NCBI GenBank assembly: GCA_016987375.1
Contig: PJRA01000313.1
Span: 1,199,136-1,263,135, forward strand
Reading direction: 5' to 3'
Source of the DNA: Brachionus koreanus
Lineage: Eukaryota; Rotifera; Eurotatoria; Ploima; Brachionidae
Length of the DNA: 64,000 bases
The notes under the pieces were generated by a model. It did not search any database and was not told the DNA's origin. It saw nothing but the letters and a program-made list of their open reading frames with translations. A program made the translations under genes and the position numbers. How positions within the stretch are numbered: position 1 is the first letter of the stretch; each line of letters begins with the position of its first letter. Shown piece by piece: positions 1 to 10,382 of the stretch.

Positions 1-267
1 TTTAATTTTTATTAAAAGCATCTTTAATTTTATGTAAACAAATTTTCTTCCATTTTTTTAAATAGTGTTTCGATCAAAGATCGAAATCGTCTCTACATGA
101 AATATTGTTTCAAAATAATGAGAATATTTTTTTTCTACTCCTTTAAACAATGACAAACAGCTAAATAAATTTTCGAGACGATTCGAATCGGGTATAAAAA
201 TAAAAAAATGTTTTTTAATGCTATAATTAACCATTTTGTTTTTTAAAAAAAATTTATTTTACTAAAA

Positions 268-1245
268 TTAATTAAAAATTTCTATTGGAATCGGGAAAAT
301 AATTGTAGACCTATTTTCTGAAGCTATTTCAGACAAAGTTTGCAAGTATCTGAGCTGAACAGAAGTTGAATTTTCTGCAAATAGGTCACTCGCATTTTTC
401 AAGAAAAAGCACGCTTTTTTTTCTCCAAAAGCTCTAATTTCAAGAGCTCTAGCTTCTCTTGTTGCTTCAGCTTCAGCTGACATGGCCTTTTGCAATTCAG
501 TGGGAAGTCTCAAATCTTTTCTAAAAAAACTAACATTAAAAAAAAATATATATATATTTAATTACATTTCGATTCGCTCTACTAACGTACCCCACTCTCT
601 AGTTGCTTTATTTAACAAGCTCTAAATTTATTTAAATTAATTGAAATAAGTTTAATTTTTTGATTATTTACATGGATATAGTGGGTTAAAGTATCTTTTT
701 CTTGCAAAATTTCTTGTAAAGTTCGCGAACTTAGTGTGTTTCGCAAAACTGATGCTGACAACGATTTAGTTCCATAATAAAAATTATTAATTTTACTCAA
801 GGCCAAATATGGATCAAAGACCTTGAAAAATATGATTGCTTCACAATTTATAGTAACTGAGTCTTTGGTCAAAATCTCTTGTGGATTTATACAACATGAT
901 CTTGTTCTAGTATCCACTTTTTCATAACTGTCCAAACATGGTAGAATAAAAAAAAGACTAGGTCCCTTTACCTTTTTGATACATCTTCCTAGTCTAAAAA
1001 TCACCGCTCGTTCATACTCTCGTATCATCTTTAAAAAATCTAATTAATTTTATTTACTTTTTGGATTATTTATTTCTTACTTTCATGCAATAGATGAGAC
1101 TTAAAGGCAAAGAAATTAGTATGAGAAAAATGGAAAAAAAAACCAGAATGTAAGTCAAAAATTTCGAACTAAAGTTTTCTTTTCTTTGAAAAGACTGGTC
1201 AATATTTACACGAATATGGTTGCTTGGATATTTAAATCTTTCCAT
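268..1245 (-). CDS. Stomatin-family protein, divergent copy A
   Basis: Four exons: 1245-1081, 1028-672, 621-566 and 520-268, giving 276 residues with the frame closed throughout. Stomatins are membrane scaffolds that oligomerise at the inner face of the membrane and modulate ion channels (MEC-2, podocin). Seen here: a short N-terminus, a hydrophobic hairpin (about residues 27-54) containing the family Leu-Pro-Leu-Ser kink, then [13 protein letters not shown] opening the SPFH/PHB domain, [11 protein letters not shown], and C-terminal [15 protein letters not shown]. It is the most diverged of the five copies. The usual PPQE is NPQE, and the conserved AAEGEQKAS turn is replaced by RAFGEKKAC. No stop or frameshift is present, so it looks functional but relaxed or specialised. 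It has the fewest introns of the array: exon 2 spans what is two or three exons in copies B, D and E. The start is the only Met before the hairpin. Confidence 0.85.
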
Positions 1246-2810
1246 TGATTAATCATCCAATTATTGATAATTTAATAACAAAAATAAAAATTCAATTTTT
1301 AATTAAAAACTAGATTTTGATTCTATAAATTAATAACTTAGAGCCTTTTCAGTAGGTATTCAAAATCTGATTCCGTTTGCATGATCTAATTTATAAACCT
1401 AAATAAAAGCTTTTCTTCTCATATACCTTTTTAAATGGACAATAACCAGGCATAATTGGCCGTAGGCAAATATAAATATCAATAAGATAATTACTGATTA
1501 TTTCAAATTTTTGATCTTGGTTTTTATTCCAGTCTATGATTTCCCTACATCGATTAATTTTAAAAATAGGAATTAATTCGGAAATAAAATTTGAATAAAT
1601 TAAAGTTAAATTTTTAATTTGAGATCATTTTTTAAAATCATAAACGGAAAATTAGATAAAAATCAATAATTACATTGAGAAAAACAATAATTTAAATTTT
1701 TAAATTTTGAATTAAAAAAAAAGGATTTTCTAAACTAGTAAATTTTTTTTTAAAATCAAAGAATTTAAAAAAAAAAAACATTCTTTGATCTTTTTTTTTA
1801 TTATTGGTCATGTTAAAAAAATACATAATTGTAATCTAGCATTGTAGACTGCTGCTAAAAACTTTTTAGCTTATTTTTGTTCAATAGATCAATAACATTT
1901 GTATCCTAAACGAAAGATTAGTTATTTATAGATAATTCAATGAAAAGAGAGAATTCTATTTTAAACAATCAGCTAATTTTTGAGTTTAATTTGCATTTTA
2001 AATATTTACTTAAGAATTTAATTACTCATGGTCTATTAGAGCATCGAATTCAAAATTTTTAATTGATTAAGCTATTTATAAAATCAAAAATGATTCTATT
2101 TAAGATTTCCGCAAATTTTTATTTTAAAAACTATCTTGTGTGTAAATTAATTTGACAAATTTTTTTATTCCAAATTTAAAAAAAATATATTTTCTGTATT
2201 TTTTAATTCATCAAAAACTCAAAAAACATGCTTTTAACTCTAAAATTTTCTATCTGTCAGTTATTCATCTAAGACAAAAAAATTAAATAAATAAGACAAC
2301 TTTACTAATTCAAATTAAGAGCCATTTTTCCAAATAATTTGAATTAATTCACTTTGTAAAATTGTTCAAAAATATTTGATGTAAGGTAAAATTCAGACTA
2401 TCTAAATTAATTATTAATTATTAGTATCTAATTTCCTTTTAATGAGAATCTCAAATTAAGCAGAAAATAAATTCACTTGTGGCCTTATCAAAAATTCGAA
2501 TCAAGCTAATTAAAAGTCTTTTTTATTTTAGAAAAAAAAATTTTTTTTGACTATTAAAAAATATCATTGGAATACGATTTTTCAAAAAATTAGAACGATA
2601 TAGAAGAAAACAATTTTTTTAAAGTAGAAAAAGTGATTTTTATTAAGAAAAAAATTTAAAAAAAATTGAAATTTTTTCAATAAAAAATTCAAAAACAAAA
2701 AAAATTATGATTAAGATTTGTTCATGATTTTAAAATTTTTTAGAATAAAAACAATAAAAATATTGTATTTATTAAGTAAATTTGCTCACATAAGAAAGAA
2801 TATTTGTTCT
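1246..2810. other. Intergenic stretch between stomatin copies A and B
   Basis: About 1.56 kb of A+T-rich sequence with long A and T runs. No open frame with a family match and no RNA gene was recognised. It should hold the promoter of copy A and the 3' end of copy B. Confidence 0.5.
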
Positions 2811-4020
2811 TTAAAATTTGCCCTCTTTTATACCAGGAAAGCTTCTTAAAAGTTCTAATGGAATAGGGAATACAATAGTGGAGTTTTTTTCAGCTGCAAT
2901 GTGAGTAAGAGTCTGTAAGTAACGCAACTGTAGGGCAACTGGACTTTGATTTATTGTATCGGCTGCTAATTTCAATGAAACTGAAGCTTTTTGTTCTCCT
3001 TCGGCTGCTATTACTTTAGCTCTAGCTTCTCGAGCTGCTTCAGCCTCTGTGGCCATGGCACGTTGCATTTGAACAGGCAATTTTACATCCTTCCTATTTA
3101 TCAAAATTTATCATCTTCAAAAACCCAAAAATTTTAAATCTTACACTTCTACTCTTTCTACTTTTACACCCCTAAAATTAAAATAAATTAAATATTGAAA
3201 AAAAAAATCTATTTACCATTCGTCAGTGGCATGGTCCAAAATTTCCTTAGAAATTATTAAAATTTTAAACTAAAATAAAAAAAATCAATAAAAATTATAC
3301 CTGCATATGATGCGAAATAGATTCTTTATCACTTAAAATTTCATGTAATGACTTAGTGCCGAGAATATTTCTTAAAGTAGTGGCTGCAAGCAATTGAGTA
3401 GAGTATCTTGAATTAGCGATTTTGGTCACAGACTGAATTGGATCCGAAATTCTGAAATAAACTACTGCATCGACTGTAACAGTTACTGAATCTTTAGTCA
3501 AAATTTCTTGTGGCGGCACATCAAAAGTTACTGATCTTTAATGTTTCAATTATTTTTAAATTAAAATGAAAAAAAAAAAACCTTAAGTCCACGGTTACAA
3601 TCGAATCAATGCCTTTTTAATTGTCAATTAGTTTTTTTTTTGAAAATTAGAATAAAATTATTATACATGGAACAATAAAGAATAGACCAGGTCCTTTAGC
3701 TCCTCCGGACAAAATTCTACCTAGACGAAATATGACTGCTCTTTCATACTCTTTGACAATCTAGAAATAACAGATTAAAAAAGATGCTAAAATTTCTCAA
3801 AACAACTAATATTAGTTTTTTTACCTTTATGCTCATAGGTAATGAAATTGGAAATGTTATTACAATAAGAATATAAGACAAAAATGTGAGTATAGAGCCA
3901 CAAAAATTCGAGTCATCAACCTCTTCAACTGGCTGTCTTCCTTTCAAAAAAAATGGTTAATTTAGTCACAATATGTGTTTTTATTTCATTCATGTCCAAA
4001 AAACCTTCTGATTTGATCAT
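2811..4020 (-). CDS. Stomatin-family protein, copy B
   Basis: Eight exons: 4020-4005, 3940-3825, 3760-3667, 3612-3582, 3535-3301, 3245-3217, 3171-3145 and 3093-2811, giving 276 residues in one frame. It has the hairpin with ITFPIS kink, [35 protein letters not shown], the [20 protein letters not shown] helix and a [20 protein letters not shown] tail, so it is a canonical stomatin/MEC-2 core. It is the most intron-rich member. It alone has an intron inside the PC|IDS region, and with copy D it shares one splitting the Trp-Gly of [12 protein letters not shown]. The start is uncertain: the frame stays open upstream to an acceptor before 4045, and a further exon-like stretch ends with a donor at 4083 in compatible phase, so the N-terminus may be longer. 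Probable role: membrane scaffold for channels or transporters. Confidence 0.85.
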
Positions 4021-4810
4021 TTTGTTCAAAATAAATTTATTAAATCTAAAAATAAAAAAAGCATCGATTTTTTTCTTTTATACCTTAGCTGTTTATCTTT
4101 TTCATGACGACTATCTTTTAAATTTATAATTTTGAAATTTAAAAAAAATGTTAATTTTAAACCAAATACATTATCTAATTAAACAAGATAAATTAAAATT
4201 TCAAGATAAAATGCGCATATTTTCAAAAAATAAACCTCTATTTTAGCAGTTTAAATATTTTGCTTAAATTTTTAAACAGTTTAAATAACAATAAAGGTCT
4301 TGGTATTTTAAACAAAAATCTAGTTATAAATTAAATTTTTTAACTTTTGCTTAGCAAGACGTGTATACAATTGTTTAACTCTTTTAATTTAACTTAAACT
4401 AATGGGTTTCTAATTTTTAACTTCTATTTTAATTTTGATTAATTCTAAAATCAGTTTAATCAGTTTATTTTTATGAACACATAGAGCGAGAAAATTAACA
4501 AGTAAATTTATAACATGTGGCGAGGATATTTTTATTATACTTAATACTTTTATTATACTTAAATCTTATTTTAAAAATTCAAAGCTAAACTAAATTAAGT
4601 ACTAATAAAAATTTATCTATAAAATTTAAAAAAAAATGAGTTTTATATTGAAAATATTTAAAAAAAAAATTTATTTAAATTAAAACGCTTTTTATTTTTT
4701 TATTACCATTTGATTTAAAATTCAAATATTAAAATAAATTAAACACATAGAACGACCAAAATTTAGTCATAATTATCAAGTTTTAAATTTGCTAATTCAC
4801 AAAGCTAATT
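4021..4810. other. Intergenic stretch between stomatin copies B and C
   Basis: About 0.8 kb, A+T-rich. The left end (4045-4084) may hold a short 5' exon of copy B. Nothing else is recognised. Confidence 0.4.
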
Positions 4811-5879
4811 TTAATTAGATTTTGGATTGACAGCGCCAGGCAATGATCGTAAAAGTTCGATCGGTATAGGAAAAACAATAGTTGAATTTTTTTCTGCGGC
4901 AATATCAGTCAATGTCTGCAAATATCTGAGCTGTAAAGCTACCGGATTTTTATTGATTGTATCGGCTGCTTCTTTCAGAGCCACTGACGCTTTTTGCTCT
5001 CCTTCAGCTGCGACCAATTTAGCCCTGGCGTCTCTTGTAGCTTCTGCCTCAGTTGCCATGGCTCTTTGCATTTCAACTGGAAGACGAACATCTTTTCTAA
5101 ATTGAAAAATTAGTCTTCTCTTCTATAAAAAATTCTGTAAAAAATTTTACAATTCAATTCTCTCTACTTTAACACCCCAATCATCAGTAGCCAAGTCAAG
5201 CATGTTCTAAAAACTTAATTGTTAAAATGAAACTAAAAAATCAGAAAAAAATTACTTGCATACGCAAAGCTAGAGATTCTTTATCGACCAATATTTCTTG
5301 TAAAGTTTTTGTGCCAAGGATATTTCGTAGTGATGTGGCTGCTAATAGACGCGTGGAATATTGAGCATTTGCTACCTTGTTCACCGATCTGACTGGATCA
5401 AATATTCTATAATAAACCACCGCATCAACTGTGATTGTAACTGAGTCTTTGGTCAAAATTTCTTGTGGTGGCACGTCAAAAGTAACTGTTCTTAGATCTA
5501 TTGTAGTTATTTCATCAATACATGGAAGAACAAAGAACAATCCGGGGCCTTTAGCTCCACCGCTTAGGTTACGGCCCAAGCGAAATATTACCTAAAAAAA
5601 TTTTTAAAAAATTCTAATATTGTTTCTAATCTAATAAAAATTTTACTGCTCGTTCATATTCTTGAACTACTTTGAAACAAAAAATAAAAGAGATTGGAAA
5701 ACTAATAAACGCAAGAAAATAGGATAGAATGACCAACAAACTTGAGCAAATATCATTTTGGTGTTCTTGCACTTCTGTCGGATTTTCAATCAAACCTTTA
5801 TTAAATTTTATTATTTGCCTAAAACAAATAAAAATTTAATCATACTTGTCCTCTGTTGTTTGGTTATTTCTTCGGCCAT
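4811..5879 (-). CDS. Stomatin-family protein, copy C
   Basis: Five exons: 5879-5846, 5795-5647, 5591-5256, 5206-5151 and 5096-4811, giving 286 residues, the usual stomatin length. N-terminal MAEEITKQQ is followed by a hydrophobic hairpin with [21 protein letters not shown], a SPFH domain with [25 protein letters not shown], and the [16 protein letters not shown] coiled-coil helix. Its intron map differs from all siblings. The intron that interrupts K|IVKEYE in A, B, D and E is absent, and there is instead an intron eight codons later, between Ala and Val of ERAVIF. Exon 3 fuses regions that are split in B, D and E. The first intron uses the acceptor AAAG at 5796; an earlier AG at 5819 would give an immediate stop. 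An antisense open frame over the last exon is a shadow. Confidence 0.88.
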
Positions 5880-7869
5880 TTTAAATTCACAACGAATTCG
5901 AATTTTTACTTATCTGAACTAAAATATAAAAAGCTAAATGAAATAAAGATTTATTGATTCTTTAACTGAGAGAATGGCTGATTGATTTTTGATTTTTCAT
6001 TTAACATTTTTATGCTAAAAAATGTAGTGCTATTGGCACAGTTTTGCAAACTCTCCAGTGGTTTAAATCAATGCATTAATCATTGATTAGAAATAATTTA
6101 TCGATTTATCATGCTAGAGCAAAATTTTGTATCAATATTAAAAAAATAGTGATAGATTTTCGCCTTAATAAAATTCTAAAATTAAAGGAAATAATATCTC
6201 ATGTAAAATGCATCTGAATGATAGTACCTGCAAGGCCAATTTGATTTATACAAGAAAAACATTTAATTAAATCTGAAAGGTGTATTTAAAATAGTTCTCA
6301 ATTTTACTGATTAAATGAGCTTTGAAAACTAGCTAATTGAGTTTATGAAAAAAAAAAATGCCAAATAATATAAACTTTAATCGTGTTATTGATAATGATG
6401 GATTTCGTGCTAGTTATTTTATTTTATCAAAAAATTCTATCTTAATCTTTAAATAAATTTCATTCTCAGGTTTCTAATAAAATCTGATTTATTTAAACTT
6501 TTCATTAAAATATATTATAATCAAATTAAAATCTAGAATAGGAAAATGAAAAATCAAATTCAATTACAAAAATACTGACTATGTAGACTTTTTTTATGCT
6601 TTACCTAAAGCAAATTTGATTAAGATTTGTATTTTTGTTTATACTAGACTTTTCGCTGCCGCTTTAATTTAAATAATAAATTTTAGTTAGCAATTAATAG
6701 TGTCTCGAGAGATATTCTATCTTAAGTTCGATTCGGAAATTTGCAAAATTCGATACTAAAAAGACTAATTTATTCAGAAAACGAAATTGTATTAACTAGA
6801 TTTAGCAGTTTCTTAACAGCCAAGTGAATTGTCCCAAAAGAATATGATTTTTTTGTGATTTGTTTCGCAAAGCTTCATTTTGGCGTTTATTTTCAACTTC
6901 TTTTACAGTAAACACTCAAATATAGAAAAAAGTAATAAATAAATAGCTTTTTATTTTTTAATAAGAAGATTATTTTTTTTCGGCTTTGATCATTGATATT
7001 ATTTTAGTCCTTTTTGTCAGATTAGATTTAGTGTTTTGAATTTTTAATTTCAAATATTATTTTGAAAAGATGTTTAAAATTTTTAAGTAAAAAGAACATT
7101 AAAATTTATCAAAAATTTTTCTTTTCCTATTTTTTTCCTCCCTAGGAACAAACAATTTACTTAGAAATTTAGAGTAAATTTTTAAGTTTCATGTGACGCA
7201 TGTTTTTTCGACTGATTTTTCACGGATGTTTTATTATTATTTTTACTTAATACTTGGAAAAATCAAAACCATGATTTTATTATTAATTTTTCGTCCTAAT
7301 TTTTAATTAAAACATTCTGATGCCTAAAAATTTCAAATTTTTTAGATTTATAATATACTTTAAATTTGATTATGTTGTTTTAATTTAAACAAAAAATATT
7401 TAAGCCATATTTAGAAAGATTTAATTATTTACTTAATCTAAATGGAGCATTTGATTAAGCTGTCTGAATGCTAAATTAATAAATTTGATTGTGTCAGAGA
7501 AAAGTTTGAAATTTTACTTTTTCAAAATGAAAACTATTACGAAAAAATTTCACACAATTCAGTCTTAGATGATTATTTTTTAGGTTTCTTGTCAAATCAT
7601 GTTTCTCTTTTTTTAAAAAAATATATCTCAACTATCTTTATAAATTATTTAGATCATATTTCCATTAGTTTATTTTAAATCAGACAAAAAAATTATAAAT
7701 ATCGTATAAAATCGATTACAAACAAAATAAAAATAAAAGATATTAAAAATAATTAAGAATAGACAGTAGATATTAAAATATTCAATAATTCTAAATTTGA
7801 GTAAAAAATTGAAAAACAATAAAGTGAAAGTCAACCATTAGTAGTAAATCTTATGTGAAAAGAACTTTG
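5880..7869. other. Intergenic stretch upstream of stomatin copy C
   Basis: About 2 kb without a recognisable gene. It presumably contains the promoter of copy C at the left. No repeat boundary was seen until the retrotransposon relic begins near 7.87 kb. Confidence 0.4.
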
Positions 7870-8260
7870 GAAAATTTATAAAACATAATTTGAAATGGGA
7901 TGTTCAAGTTAGACACAGAACTGCATGAGCGAATAGGATACTGGGTTTAATCAGAAATTGGTCTAAATTTCTTAAGAAACAAAACACTATAGTTTTAAAC
8001 GAATGACTTGTTAGACCTCATCTATAGTCATCATCACAAACAAAGTCAAGACAATTTGGAACAAATTACGAACAGATATTTTAAATGCACAGAGTTTAAA
8101 AATTTAAAGGCAAAACTGGACGTCTGGATTAAAGAAAATTTTTGTTATAGCGACAACTACAGCTCTATAGGGCTCTACTTGAATTTGTTCACAGTTTAAG
8201 TTGCTGTTTTACATACTACTACTACTAATTATTTAATTACACTTTAGTAATAGTAAAAGT
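7870..8260 (+). mobile_element. Dead 3' end of a non-LTR retrotransposon (plus strand)
   Basis: Reading from about 7893, the frame gives fragments typical of the C-terminal part of CR1/Jockey-type reverse transcriptases: a VRHRTA..ANRILGLIRNW segment, then LVRPHL, then after a frame change FKNLKAKLDVWIKENF, the usual last helix before the stop. At least three in-frame stops (TGA, TGA, TAG) and a frameshift show it is inactive. It ends in a short TAC/ACT microsatellite (about 8210-8226), the kind of 3' tail these elements carry. It faces a second relic tail to tail. The assignment to a particular clade is inferred. Confidence 0.65.
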
Positions 8261-8830
8261 AGTAGTTGATGTTGCTGCGGCATCTGACATGTTTTACATG
8301 AGCTCATCACGGCTATTTGGCCGTGTGGAATTGTAGCAACATATTCCATTGAACTTATCTTATAAGCGATTTTTAAACCAGCGATTGACTTTCACCACAT
8401 TTTATGGCAACTTGTTCCAATGCTAGACTACCCTTTTTGAGAGAAAGGCATGTCTGGCACTTAGTGCAGCTGCAAAATTGTTTCTAATTTGAGTAGGAAA
8501 GCTTTTTCTCTAAACTCTGATGCTATTTCCCCTTAACGCTGCTACATAACCCTTCTTTTTCTGATTTTAGTAGATATCTGATCAGGTCCATCTATTTCAA
8601 ACCATTAACTAATTTGTAAATTTCATTTTCAGTCTTGTCAATCCCAATTTAGCCTCTTTCCTAAAGCATATTTCTTAAAGACATATGTATTTTTGTTGCT
8701 CTCTCTTGTACCTATCATAATTGGATTCCAAACCGGCAATGCGTAGTATAGCTTGGGTCTCACCATGTATTTATGCAATCGTATCCACAGCTTTTCCTCT
8801 TTACTTGTAAACGTTCGCTTTATCATTTAA
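8235..8830 (-). mobile_element. Dead 3' end of a non-LTR retrotransposon (minus strand)
   Basis: From 8826 downward the minus strand encodes LHKYMVRPKLYYALPVWNPI, the well-known YK.LVRP.LEYA..VWNP block of non-LTR reverse transcriptases. Further down, across stops and frame changes, come LRGNSIRV and HAFLSKRVV*HWNKLP*NVVKV, matching the ..FFS.RVV..WN.LP..VV.. terminus. After the coding relic comes a small hairpin (CGGCCAAATAGCCG, around 8311-8324) and a degenerate ACT/TAC tail that abuts the tail of the plus-strand relic. Several stops make it non-functional. The element type is established from family motifs; the clade is not. Confidence 0.68.
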
Positions 8831-9197
8831 GTCATTTCCATATGATTCCATTCTATTTTAAATGCAGTCAGATGGGTAATTTATGTACAGAATAAATAGC
8901 AGGGATCAAAGAGCTGATCCAATTTTTTTAATTAATATTTATTTAAAAAGAAAAAGATAAAATTTTTATTGAAATACTTTTTATCAAACCGCACAAGTAT
9001 TAGAATATAAAAAATAAAAAATAACTGATTTGATAATAATTTAAGAGCTATTTTTTTTTAAAATCAATTGTGAAATAAAATTGTTTAAATTGGTTTATAT
9101 AAAAATAAATTCTAAAATAAAATCATTTATTTAGAATAAAGTTTAATAATAGTATTATCAAAATTAAGTTTATCTAATAATTTGTGTTGAAATAATT
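8831..9197. other. Short intergenic stretch
   Basis: About 370 bp between the retrotransposon relic and the 3' end of stomatin copy D. AT-rich, and nothing is recognised. Confidence 0.4.
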
Positions 9198-10382
9198 TTA
9201 AGCTGATTTTTTTGTAAATGAATTAAGCATTTCAATCGGAATTGGAAATATTATTGTTGAATTCTTTTCGGCTGAAATGTTGGTCAAAGTCTGCAAATAT
9301 CTGAGTTGTAGAGCTACTGGACTTTGATTAATGGTATCAGCAGCTTGTTTTAAGGCAATAGAAGCTTTTTGCTCTCCTTCGGCTGCAATTACTTTAGCTC
9401 TGGCTTCACGACTTGACTCGGCTTCAGTTGCCATTGCCCGCTGCATTTGCGCAGGAAGCCTTACATCTTTGCTAAAATTATAAACAAATTAGATCTTCAT
9501 TAAAACTAAAATTAAATAAACATACACTTCAACTCGTTCTACTTTAACTCCCCTATTTTAAAATTAATTAACTTAATTTTCAAAAAGATATTATTGAAAT
9601 TTACCAAATATCTGTAGCAGCATCTAAGTATTCCTAATAAGAAAAATTAAAATTTTAACCTTAAGATCTGTGGAAACTTAATCAGTACTTGAATTGTATT
9701 AGATATGTTTTCTTTGTCTTGTAAAATTTCTTGAAGAGTCTTAGTACCTAGTACGTTTCTAAGAGTAGTTGCGGCTAGAAGTCTTGTTGAATATTGGGCA
9801 TTTTCAATTTTAGTCACGGACAAAACTGGACTAAATATTCTGAAATAAACAACAGCATCAACTGTTGTAGTAACTGAATCTTTTGTCAAAACTTCTTGAG
9901 GTGGAACATCAAAAGTAACCGTTCTGTGAATATAAAAAATTATCTTAGAAAAATTTAAGCCTAAAATAAACCTTAAATCAATTGTTGTAATAGTATCAAT
10001 ACATGGGAGAATAAAAAATAGGCCAGGTCCTTTTGCACCACCCAAACTTCTACCTAATCGAAAAATAACAGCTCTTTCGTACTCTTTTACTATCTAAATT
10101 TAAAAAAAAAATTAAGATATTTATTTTGTTTTTTATTATTTATTTTTACTTTAATACAACAGCATAAACTAAACGGGAATGTTATTACTACTAAAAAATA
10201 TGAAAAACCAATTAGTAGATATCCACAAAGACCAAATCCATCCGGAGTTTCATTCGGATCTAAAAAAATCTAGAACTTTTTTGTCTAATAAATTTTAAAA
10301 AAATACCATCGTTATTTTTAGCAGAATTTTTATTCTCTATCTCCAATTGGAGAGTTTCAGATTCATAAGGTTGCCTTTGCAT
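9198..10382 (-). CDS. Stomatin-family protein, copy D
   Basis: Seven exons: 10382-10307, 10259-10150, 10093-9972, 9923-9689, 9633-9605, 9552-9526 and 9471-9198, giving 290 residues from the Met at 10382. The hairpin contains ITFPFS followed by three consecutive cysteines (plausible palmitoylation sites by analogy with stomatin), then [15 protein letters not shown], a SPFH domain with [14 protein letters not shown], and the [16 protein letters not shown] helix. It shares the LR|TVTF and W|GV introns with copy B. The N-terminus is probably longer than given: the frame is open upstream of 10382 to an acceptor at about 10416, and a clean 29-codon exon in the same phase lies at 11745-11659 (listed separately). 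That would give a MEC-2-like extended cytosolic N-terminus. Confidence 0.86.

Noticed and set aside
4827..5105. Plus-strand open frame of 92 codons over stomatin copy C
   Set aside because: It is antisense to the last exon of a clear stomatin gene. It has no family match, and its openness follows from the codon use of the real strand.
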